Source of the DNA: Nereocystis luetkeana
Lineage: Eukaryota > Sar > Phaeophyceae > Laminariales > Laminariaceae
Length of the DNA: 64,000 nt
Direction of reading: 5' to 3'
NCBI GenBank assembly: GCA_031213475.1
Contig: JARUPZ010000036.1
Span: 124,001 to 188,000, forward strand
The translations under genes were made by a program, and so were the position numbers. Shown piece after piece: positions 47,101-59,100 of this stretch (its first letter is position 1; each line of letters starts with the position of its first letter). Below the pieces are notes generated by a model, which was not told where the DNA came from, made no database searches, and saw nothing but the letters and a program-made list of their open reading frames with translations.

Positions 47101-50100
47101 TCGTGCACAAATCAGGGCGAATCTCTTTGATCCCCAATGTCGCCTATTGCACCTAGTCTGTTCACGTTCGACTGGCACGCGCACACATAAAAACGCCGCC
47201 TCGCTGGGTTTCGATTCCATCGTGTCAGGTATGGACCCTTTCAGCCGTCGCTCCACGTGGAGCGTGCTGCAGCGACAGCGTAAGGGCAGGGTGATCTTGC
47301 TCACAACTCACTTCATGGACGAGGCAGACACCCTTGGAGACAGGTGCTATGGCAGCATGATAACTTACCAGATAGGCCCTTTCAGTATATCGCGGTGCAC
47401 CACCACTTCCCCACAGGGAGCTGTTTCTTGTCTCGCCGTCTTGCCGTGTTGTTTTTTTCCGTCCCGTTTATTATATTTGCACTATTACGGGGGACCATAG
47501 TAAATAGGACCAAATACTGTTAGTAAAAATAGCGAAGTATACACTTGGTAGGTTTTTGTCTGTACCGTAGGCCCTATTGAATATATTCCCCCGTAATATC
47601 AATACGATTTTCTCCAGCCGCCTCCTTTTCGTATCTCAGGTATATTAGTAGGCGAGTGAGGGTCACATCTCCGCATGCTACTGTTTGATATGTTGAAGGA
47701 TGTGTCTTTCCTAAGGGTGGCACGCCGACCAAGGGATACCTACGAAGCTTTGTTGGCACCAGAAACCGGCGCATCAAGTTTGCCATAGAGCTTGTCACCT
47801 AGGTGTGGCTGTAAAATAGCCCAGACCCTGTTGCCCACGACCCTGACTCAGCCAGTGTGCGTGTCGCTGCGATGAGTGCGACCCAGCCGCACGGCCCCTA
47901 CAGCAGTAGTACTGCGTGCTTCACACAACGTTAACTTTTTGAGACGCTGGCATGTTGAAGTATTGTAGTAAGCCAAGCACCGACACCTCGTGTTTCATAC
48001 CGTTCATCCCAGAATCGCCATCATGGCTGAGGGGGAGCTGCGGTGCATGGGGTCAAGCTTATTCCTGAAGGGGCTGTATGGTGTGGGCTATACCCTCACG
48101 GTCATGAGGAGAGACCAGAGCGGCGACTTCGCGCCCAGGCGGCGACCGACTGCTTTCGATCGAGAGGACGGCCCGAGTCGCCGAGGAAGCCTGATGGTGA
48201 GACCACCTGGATGCGATGCCGAGCACGGCAAACAGCCGTGGCGTCTTCGTCCTTGCGATATACTCCGAAGTATCCCGTTTGTAGCCGTACCCACGTCAAG
48301 TCCGAATCGCGACACCAACTCCAGGGTACTTGGGTAGGAGCGGCGGCTTGAGGAATGCCATGGTCATCACCGCTGTCAGCTACCATGCTAATCCCCGCAG
48401 AAGAGCGCAGGCCATACCTGTTCAGAATAATGTATGTTTAGGGTGTGTCTTAACCCCCCCCAGAGAGCATTGGAACCGAATGGAATATTATTTGCCGCAT
48501 GAATTGGTGTTGATTGGCTGTGGTGGGAAACGAATAGATTCAGTGCAGCCCGAGAAAAACAGTATATCTAGGAAGAGGAAGAAGAAGTTTTGCACCCCTT
48601 TTTCTTGTTTGGGAGGACCGAACGGCCCGACCGAACGGGAACAAATAGCAGATTATTCGATGTAGATGGACACCACCGAAGATTATGTGGATACCAATTG
48701 GTCGTGGTATGTGCAAAAGATACCGTTCGTGCCGATTCGGCTGGCGAGGCCCAGGATTCTGCGTGGACCCAAACACGGTTTTTTAGATAGGAACGGAACG
48801 AATGACCACGAGCAGCCTCGTTCCGTTCCGCTCGTTCCCATGCTCTCTGGGAGGGTTAAGACACACCCTTAGACTGTGTTTTGCCAAAAGGAAATTGTGG
48901 GATGTGGTAGAGGTGTGTAGATATATTACCTCCACCACTCGGCATTAAAATCATGGGTGTTTTGACAGATGGCGTTCCCGTGTATCGCGCGCGCCCTTAA
49001 CGAACAAGAACCGCGGTCGGTACGCTCTGTACTACTGTACGTTGTACATTGTGTACATGTTCATGCCCACCGTCCGCTGCGTTGGATCTTCTGCCCCGGG
49101 CAACACTCCTCCGCGTCCAACAATCGTTGATATTTTCCCGTGCGACGATAATACTCCCATACAGTACCTCAGGGTAGTTGAATTGATACTTGTGGTCGTG
49201 CATGGTACCGGGTACGCGACATTCTTCTGCTGTCTGGGAACGCGAGTGAACCGCCCCGGTTGGTGATGTTGGCCATCTGTTCTACTCGAGTGCCGCTATT
49301 AATGCCGCTATTAGCTGTGGCATTGTCTCGTACAACTACTCCAATTATGTCATTGTTTCATTATTTCACCCCCTTCCTCACCCTTCATGCGACTCGCCGG
49401 ACACCTCACGGCGCTTTGCGCTTGGTGCGAGCAATGTCTGCCTGGTCGGTAAAACCCGACATGATCCGTCCCGGCATTGTAAGGATGCGAGGATCTATGG
49501 TCATACGACTACGGCCATGCATGAGATCGAGTACATCTCTCCTATCGAGTACACCCCCCCCCCCCCTTTCTATCCTAGGAGCTAGATAGTGGATGTGGCA
49601 TAAGATCAAACATGAAGGGAATAAGATAGGCAAAACGTTACTATGTAATACTAAGCACCAGGTATGTGGAAAAAAACCTCGTGAGCTACAAGTTTTGAAG
49701 GTGTCTCTATTAGGAGTAAGAACGGTGCTCAAAAGGGATGCGTGGTCAACAGTCCAATGATTAAGGCAAGCAACGAAGGAGTACCCCCCCCCCCCCTCGC
49801 CCCTCCTTCTTCAAATAGTTGGAATTATACATACCATATTGATCGGCCTCGGGAATGACCGAACGGGAATCGAACTCCCCCCCACGGTTTTGAGACATTT
49901 TTATCAGGGGTTAACCTCGGGCGCTTCGTTCCTCTTGCAACGACAATAGCTTGATCGATGAAATCTACTTGTCTGCACCGCCACCACCACGCAGATGGAG
50001 GCAGAAGACGGAGAAGACTTGCTCCATGCGCTGGTGTTGCAGTTCGTTCCGGAGGCGTTAATCGTCAGCAGCGTCGGCAAGGAGAGGAATTACCGCCTCC

Positions 50101-53100
50101 CCTTCGCGTCCGCCTCCAAGTTTGGCAACATGTTCCGGGAAATGGATGCTAGGGTGAGTGAGCGGGGTCGCGTGCTTGAGTGTATCCGTCGTATTGTTTT
50201 GGTTTTGCCATGCCTTTTTTTACGAAGTTAGGGTGTGGAGTGTGAGGCTGTTTCCTATGCGGTTCGATTTCGAGCTTCAGATTTGTATTTTTCGATCTCA
50301 AAAACGAATGACCCTGCTTGTGCAGTCCAAATATGCAAAATCCGATCGGAACTTTTTCGATTTTTGATAATCCGATGACCCAAGTCATCGGATTTTGGGC
50401 CAAAATCCGACGACCTGGGTCATCAGATTTTCAAATCGAAAAATGGCATGCTCTCTAAATTCAAGATGTTATCCACGACACCAAACAGCAGCAGAACGAT
50501 CGATGAGTTGGATGGTGACACAGCTGTATAGCGACGTTTCTTCGCGCCCGACGCTCGGGCGGCGGGCGGCGCGTCCCTCCGTGGCCAGACTACAGTCGCC
50601 TGGTGCGGGCTCGGGCCTAAAAGACCAAGAGAAGCGCACTCGGCACGCACCTCTCCGCGGATACGTACGAGTGCCCGTAGACTACACTGCTGTACAGCAG
50701 TATTAATAGCAGTCAGTCACAAGACGGAACACTAAATACCAAGACAGGTTGGCTCTAGCGCACTCGCCACGTCTCTTCGCCGCCAGACCAGAGACAGTCA
50801 GCCTTGGCTCGGACGCTTGGGTCCTACGCGCAGGGCAGCGCACCCAGCGCGTCTGTTCTTGGAGCCAAACCACTGAAACAGCAGCTGCTCTCGGTGTTTG
50901 CTCGAATCTCTACACACACAATAAAATCTGGTTTGTCCGCATAGGAAGACTGTTTGGATTCGCTAAGTTCACATCTGAAAATGCGATTGGGTCAAAATCT
51001 GAAGCTCAAAAATCGAACCGCATAGGAAACGGTCTGAGGGTGTATGTGCGTACACCATTTGTGTTCATCCTGAGATCGTCTATTTTTTACGCGGGGCAAG
51101 CCAGCGGTTTGTTTGAAGCGAGAAGTATGACGACGTTGGGGATGGAGGGCACTCTGCCAGTGGTTTGTGTTTGCTGCCACGAGCAAATCCCTGTATACTA
51201 TTACGGGGGGGCATAGTTAATAGAACCTATGGTATACATAGAAAACGTATATATTTCATTATTTTACTAACAATATTTGGTCCTATTAACTATGGTTCCC
51301 CGTAATACACGTATTAGAAATAGGTTATTTTGATAGATTGGATGCTCCTATTGCGGCAGCGTCGATGTGGCATGCAACGATACGGAAATGGTGCACTGAT
51401 TGATTTTGCCTCGCGCGCTGTTGTTGGGCCTGGCAGAAGGCGGAGTTGGGCATCGCAGGCTACGGCGTGAGCGTGACCACTCTAGAGGAGGTATTTCTGA
51501 GGGTGGGACATGGCTCCGATGAGGTAAGTGATGATAATACCGCGGGTTTTGGTGTTTACGCTGCAGCTGCTTGCTGCCATAAGGCAAGTTTTGTCCCCGG
51601 TATATGTTATCTTGTGTCAGAATGCCTCGCGATGAGGACGCGAGAGACATGTCCGCAGTATTGTAGTATGTGGTGGGTTTTCCACACCGCAGACAACTTG
51701 TCGTGCAAAACTGCTGTCCACCATGGAAAGAGGTGTCGTACTCGCGGTTGACGATTGGCCAGGTGCTAATAGCGTGTTTTCGTTTCAAGTTTATTGACCA
51801 ATCAGGAAAATGCGGGAACGAAATAACCCTTACTTTCTGCCATGTACCCCTATTAAGGAGTCCACCTGGATGATACCAAGTATGCCCTATACACCTTTTC
51901 GAGTTCCGCACCACACCCGTACCACAACGTACTGCAGGGCCCAGAGACCCTACGTACGCCCACCTTTGCCTGTTGTTTCCCCTCCCACGCGCGGTGTATG
52001 GACACCAATCTGGGCCAAACATTCGCGACCCCGTGGACAGGGAAATCGCAACCTCAACGCCGTCAATTCCATTGTAACGCGGCCACTGTCATCCCACCCT
52101 GTTCCCGCTATCTGCAATCCGGCCCTCGGAATACGATGGCAGTTGCCGAGTCAAGACCCCCTTTCAAACGAAGGCATCCCGTCGGCCAGGCTTCCGTCGG
52201 TAGAACTATCCCCTGCAAGCCCGAGCCCGGTCACGACCAGCAGCAGCAGCAGCAGCGGCGACGGGAGCAGCGGTGATCTGTCGTCTTCTGACGGAGGCGC
52301 TGAGGGGCAAGGGCGAAAGAGCGTGGGCAATGGCGGCAGTGGTGCTCGACCGGGCGGTGCGATTGGTGCCGGTTGGGAAGAAGAGAAGGGAGGCGACGGG
52401 CGTGCGGCGAGCGCCCCATTACTTGACGGTGAGGAGCGAGAGACACATGCACGGCGCGGCACCTAGAGGCGACGCAGGGGGGAAGTGCCTGTGGTGGGGG
52501 TAGTACCGGTTGGGCTTTGATGGTTAGGCGACGCATTGTGTTGGGGTCGTTGGTGTGGGAACGAAGCGGCGAGGCGAGCCCTGCCAAAGGGAGAACCCCG
52601 ATGTGCGCACGTGCGTAAATGTGATGCAAGGTGTAATGCAAGGTGCTGACCGCCTGAAACGTTGGGGTCGTTGACAGTGGCCGCATGGGCCGGTTTAAGG
52701 GGATATTTGGTATTTCCCGTTCGCCAATCGAAAGTGCCGCAAGGGTTCGACCCGCGTGTTATGTGGCGTGTGCGATGTCGTAGCGCTAGGCGGCGCTAGT
52801 ACAACCTCCTCATGGCGCGGAGACTCCAACCTCATGCTGCGTCCTCGACATTTCCGGTTTTGATAATTTCAGAGCTCGCAGCGCTAGTGACCGCACGCGA
52901 GATGTCCATCAGCTCGTGTTATTAATAGTCTTGCAGTTCGTCATTCGGTAGCCACGTGTCCTTTGTGATGCATTTTGCCCGCATGAAATCAGGTGACACT
53001 GTGATGGATCCCGAGGACGAGTGGTCGTCATCAGACACCAAGAGGGGTACGAGCGGGGGGGTTGGCGGGCGTTCCAGCAGGGGGATGTTTTGGGTGCACT

Positions 53101-56100
53101 TCAAGGCGCTTGTGGCAAAGCGGGCAACCTACGGGATACGTGATAAAAAGAGCCAGTTCTTCCAACTTATCGTGCCGACGCTGCTCTTTCTGCTTGGCCT
53201 CATCCTGCTGAAGACCAGGTGAAAGCTCTATGGCATGCATGGTTGATTGATCTGTACTTTTGCTTGATGGACAATGAGTCGAAGCGATCGGCGTGTTGGT
53301 GTTCCTGCCGGATTTCATCCACCCTGCAGTCGCCGTGGCTTGATGGTACACACACATAACTCGAGAACCTTGGGCAACGCAAGAAAACAACCGAACATGC
53401 GGCTCGTGACAAAGTTCCTGATAGTGCCTTGGGCAATACACAAGACGTGATGACGTGCAGAAGCTAGAACAACTCCGGGATCAAGCGCTCCCGACAGCGA
53501 AAAGTGGAAGCACATCGCACCACCCTGCAGCCTTTGATTACATAGGATATTAATAAATAGTCGGCCCTTCGGGAAGCGTTCGTGAGGCACGTGACCCTCA
53601 TGTTTGCGACCTGGAAAACGCGAAACGGTTGGCTGTTTCGATGGGTAAGCTCGAACCACGTAATATATGACCGGTACCGCCCCCCCCTCCACCCCACTCC
53701 ATTGCCCCTGCCCCCTCCCCCCCCTTTCGATCCCCGTAGTCGGAACGCCTTCGATCAGCCGTCTCTTCAGCTTTCCCCCCGGGCCAACTTCAACCCAGGC
53801 ATGCCGTCCAGTCTCAGGAACCCGGTCCCTCTTGACGCCCCGCAAGAGTCTTCGCTCGCTCGATTTGTAGCCGATCGGTTCGATGGCGTTTCTGTAGAGG
53901 GAACGGCTGTTTCGGTGCCCCCCGGTGGCGCGATGGAAGAAGACCACTTTCATGGATGCGCACAGGGCGCGGAGCCTCTGGTGAACATGAGCAATTTTTT
54001 GCTAGAAGGTGCTGGAGCTGACGAGCAAGGGGCTACACGGTGAGTCTTTTTAAGTTCGAGGTTTTTATGGAGGGCTTCGGGAAGCTATTCATGGTGCGAC
54101 GTGGAGGCTTCGCACGCTCTGTGCCGTTGGCGTCCTGAGTGACTGGATGCTGGCCTGTGATGATCAAATTCAAGATAGCTTGGAAGGGAAGGCTGTTTGT
54201 TGTTTTCGCATGCCAGATGGCTCGGGGTCAGGGTTCGCTTGCGCACTATTATTGCCCTGGTTGGCGGGTGCGATCGATGTGCTGTTGATGAATCGCTCAT
54301 ACGTGTTGTACAGCAGTGGCGCTAAAAATTCTCGAGCGGGTGTGCTCGTAATGTTCTGCTTGTAGCATGTTGCCGATGCCGTTGCTGTGCGATAAGACGA
54401 CGACAGTTCCTTAGACGTTTGCTTCCGTTCTCGAGCAGCTGCAGGGTGTGTATCGCTGTGGCTGCTAGCGGCGTGGTAGGATAACGACGAAAAATCCTTC
54501 CGGGTTCTCTACTTTTCTTGCTCCCACCATGAACAAGTATCGATTCGATGGTATTTTGCTGCTTTCGACGATACCCCGTGCCCGTGCAGGTACGGCGCGG
54601 TGGTGCTTGACGCGTCTTCCCGCCTCCCGGCAACAACAACAACAACCGAACACCCCTCGCCCGACGACGAATCCGACGCCGACCAACCGGGAACCCTAGC
54701 TTACGGCGTCCTCGTCAACGCCTCAGCAGCGCATGGAGCTCCCATATTCTTGAACCTCGTCAATTCAGCCGCGCTGCAGGCTATAGTCGACGCCAAGGCG
54801 GCAGAAGGACAGGGGGTAGGTGTGTCGAATGTTGAGGTTGGGGGGCAAAAAGGAGGAGGGCGTGGCCGTGACCGTGTCGAGGGCGCCGCCAGGCTTGGCA
54901 CCAGAAGCGATGATACGGAGAGCACGTTGCCAAGGTGGGGATGGTGCCACCAGCTGTGGTTGTCACGCTAATCGTGACGTACATCAGTACTGATGTGCTT
55001 GTCTATATGCTGTCTGTAGTACTATACCTAGCGATACAGTAGCTATACCGAAACCGTGTGGGAGTATTACTGCAGTACGACTACGTACTGTGAACGTACT
55101 GTGATACTGCTTGTAATGTGTTTGGTTATGTATACAGTAGTTCTACACTGCGATAGATACTGTGGATTTTGTTGAGTTGCAGTGCTGCGTGTGGGCGGTT
55201 GTCGTCGGGTGTGCACGGTAGGGCAGCGACGCACAACTGGAAGGCATGACTTGGACCGCGGGAGAAAACGTGGCATGCCTTTGAGATGCCCTTGACATGC
55301 CCTTCTGCGCGTGGTGCAAGGAAGCAGCGCCGGAGTGAGGATGTGCACGATTCCCCGGGCTGCAAGATCGCCAGGGATAGTTGCGGTCGCGTCATCCAAC
55401 ACTCTGCCTGTTTCTCTCCGTCCGGCAACACTACTATGTCACGATACAATTGTAGAAACAGGGCGTAAAATCCGTTTGACCCTGGCCCTATGGACGTTGG
55501 TAACAGACGAACTTCATCTTGCATTTTCCGTTAGAGGCTTCCGTCCGTTGGCACTGACCACAACCATTACGACGGCTTTGTTTTTTGTTATCTCGATCAG
55601 CTTCAATTTTGCTGTGCTGATGTCATTTCTGCCGGTTTTGGAGGAAGTTTTTGAGTGTTTCACTCGCGATCTTCTTCTGACCGCATCATGAACTCCGTGG
55701 TGCACTTCGTGCCAAGCATAATGCGCATCGCGTCATGCCGTATTTTGCCGTATTGCTGTCTGCACACGCTCTCGCTTGCTCCGCTGTTGCGTCGCGACTT
55801 GCACGCCCAGCCGGTGTCGCTTGGAAACATAATACAACCTTACTTTGAAAGACCTCGTGCCCTGCTTCAACCGCGCCGCCTGTCATGTTTTGTCGCCTTT
55901 TAGCATCACCGTTCGGAGCAACCCCCTGCCGCGTACCCGGGCGGAAGAGCTCGCACGCCAGGTACGGTGTTATCTGTGCACAATGAAACAAACAGGTCTA
56001 AGTTACTGTAATTAACTTGCCTTTGGCGTGTCGGTCACCTCGCGTTCTGATTTTAAAGTGGCAATGAGGACATGCCTTATTAAAGGCGCCGTGTCCCGTC

Positions 56101-59100
56101 CAATACTGTCGTATAGCGTTGACGGGCTCGCACGGTACACACGCGTCGCTGCATGAGCCCATCCGAGTCGGAACCTTAGCGTGGCTCTATGGGGGCTGCG
56201 CAGTGGTTCCGCCGCCGTTGGTGCGATTCGCAATGGTCTTGTTGCTGAGTGTGTGCTTCATCGATGTTCGACGACTGACTGTGTATTCCGGCAGACTGTG
56301 GACGGTTTTACCACGGCCATCATGGTGGTCATCTCCGTCTGCTTTCTGCCGGCATCCTACGCCATCTTCGTCGTGAAGGAACGGGCGGTCAAGGCTAAGC
56401 ACCAGCAGGCAAGCGACAAGCTAACGTGTTTGAAAATCTCGATCGCTTACGGTGAATCGGCCTGGAAGCGTCACCATCTTGCGCAATTAATCTAACAGAC
56501 AGCACATTCCCGAGGTCGAAACGTGACAATACGGAATGGAGGGTAGGCAAATAGTTGCGAGGAAAGTGGGTCGGAAAGCGTTGCCTGCTGTAGAAACGTT
56601 GCAAGCGGCCGCGGTGCTCTCCCTGGTGTGTAATAGTTCTATTGTAAGTACAAAAGCGCTATTGATAGAGCCAACCACTGTACCATGTACCTTGTACAAA
56701 CGTATACCTAGCAGAAGGTTTGGTCAGGAATAATGCTTTGGAGATCGTAGTGCAGTTCGAGTACGGCAGGTGTCGCTCCATCCCAGCGTGAATACCTCAT
56801 TGTACAAGATGGCCAAGCGCTCAAAATCATTGCGTAAATATGTCCGTGATATTGCACACGAACGTGTTGGGGGGGGGCAAAGTCGAGGCCGTATCGTGTC
56901 GGCGGTTTGTTCCCACCTTTGACGCTGGTGTTGATAGATGAAGGTTTTTGCGGTGTCGAGCCCCCCACCCTCTCTTTTGCGACGCTGTGTCGCGGTGCTG
57001 TGGGGGCCAGATCAGCAGCTCGATGATCTCAGTGTACGCGTTGCATGCATGAGGGCCTGAGAGTGAACATCTAGTTTGCCACCCCGCGCTCCGCAGCATT
57101 CCACATCGAGAACGCTCAACACCACTGACGTTTAACGGTAGTCAGCTATTAGGTTCACAGTGGGAGGTTGCCCACTCTTTTGGAAACGGCACTATTACAG
57201 GCTATCGTCTTACTGCACTGCTATTAATAACACAGGTAGTCCGAAGTAGGCATACGTGCGTTCTGATATTATACTGCTGCACTCCACAGACATGATTCAA
57301 AAGCAAGGCCATACTGTTCTTGACGGGTGCCACCGTCGTTCTCACTCATGTCCATACTCTTTCTTTAAGGTGGGAGCAGTTCGTTTCTTTGTCATCTAAA
57401 TATCTGCTATCTGAGCACCTCGCCAAGGTGTATGTTGAGCGTCTCGATGCCGTGTCCTTGTACCCACCTATGGCGTGGAATTTGCCTTTCTGCGCTGTGA
57501 CAGATCATATCAGGAGTGGGGGTCGGGGTGTACTGGCTAAGCACCTTCGTGTTCGACGTGGCGACTTACCTTATACCTTGCGGGGCGTTCCTCGGCCTCC
57601 TTTACGCCTTCGATGTTTCAAGTAAGTCAAGCATCAGCCTCGTGTCACTTATTTCCCGCACTGCAGAACATTGCTGCCGGAGTGGCTTCTTTCTTCAAGC
57701 ACCTCAGGCGGAAAGGAGAACCTGCTAGTGATCGTGACGGGAACCCCGTGTATTGCTCAAATTGCGATGATGGGTCCAGTTAGTCGGCGTTGTTTTTTCC
57801 GCTTCGGTGTCTTTGGGAGCGTGTGTCTCAGCGTTCTCGGCCGTGTTCTACTCATGAAGAAGGGCAGCGCATAAAACACTACGGGTGTTTGCGACTTTGG
57901 GTTCTCGGACGACTGGGCCATGGTGTTCTTGTAGGGGGGGGGGGGATTGTCAACGCTGTGCATGATAGCTAAGTGTATCGCCTGCTGCAGGTCATGAAAG
58001 AGGCCGCACGCGCTTGGATGTCGGGCACAAACGAACAAATAAGTAGACAGCAAAAAACATGCTTGACATTGCGCAACAGGACAAATTGCCGGCAGGCAAG
58101 GCCGAGCGGCCACACCAAGCGTGTTGTCAACGAAGCGTGTGAAATGCACCGCGTATTAGACTGGCGGTCGATTGTGTTCCCAGACCCTTCCTGCTCCACG
58201 AGCTGTGTTGAGTCCTAAGGGGGGTCGTGGTGTACTGGCGTGTCCCAGACTCTGGCATCTGTCTATGCTGGCCTACTACCTCCACGAAGGTGTCAGCGGT
58301 TCTACAAGGTTTTTGTTGTCGTTCCGCCCCCGTTAAATGAATGTCCGATAGGATAAAGGACATGTCTTGTTTGTGGTGACGTTGTCGTTGTTTGCCGTCG
58401 ATGCAGGCTACACCATGAACGAAGGGGCAGTGGCAACGTTTCTTCTTTTCCTGCTCTACGGCCCCGCGGTCGCTCCCTTCACGTACTGCATCAGGTCAGA
58501 CGCCGACTCTTACTCTCAGCGTGGCCCTTGACAACATCGAAAGGAAGTTTTATTGCGAATAAAACGCTGCGCTGCATGTTACACGGCGGGTATCCCTCGT
58601 ACATGTCGAACCTCATGTCCATAACTCGTGTTCACCCGTTTTTCGTTGTCCTCTACGGCTATTCCTAAGGAGCTGCTGGTTGAACACCCCCCCAAGGCCG
58701 TTCAGTGCCGATCGTTCGTAGAAACCTGCTATTAATATTAATAGGTGTAGATGTATACTTGTTGTGCTGCACCAATAGCTCTGCGAGTAGCTCTAGTGCA
58801 GCACTAGTCAAATGTTACCATGCCCTCCCCACTCTTTTGCGCCGGCTTGCGCATCCCGAGCCATGTCGTAGACAGTCCGCTTTGAAAACAAGGTCGCCGT
58901 GGAGTATTTGAGCATGGGGACCTTTCCTGACTGGCACGGTTGTGTGTCGCATTTGCAGCGTGCCTAGGCATACCATGGTTCCCTATCGGGTTCCGATATT
59001 TTTTATGCCCGTCTCTAGACTGGACGACATGCTAAGCTATCATAGCTCGCTTAGTCCGCCTTTAACGACCACTTTCCGCCCCTGTGTGCTAACGCCTCTC

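Noticed and set aside
54600..54815. Exon 26 ending at the GTAGGT or GTGTGT donors near 54815-54820
   Set aside because: Both give phase 0 or 1, whereas exon 27 ([11 protein letters not shown]) needs phase 2; the donor after 54934 does.
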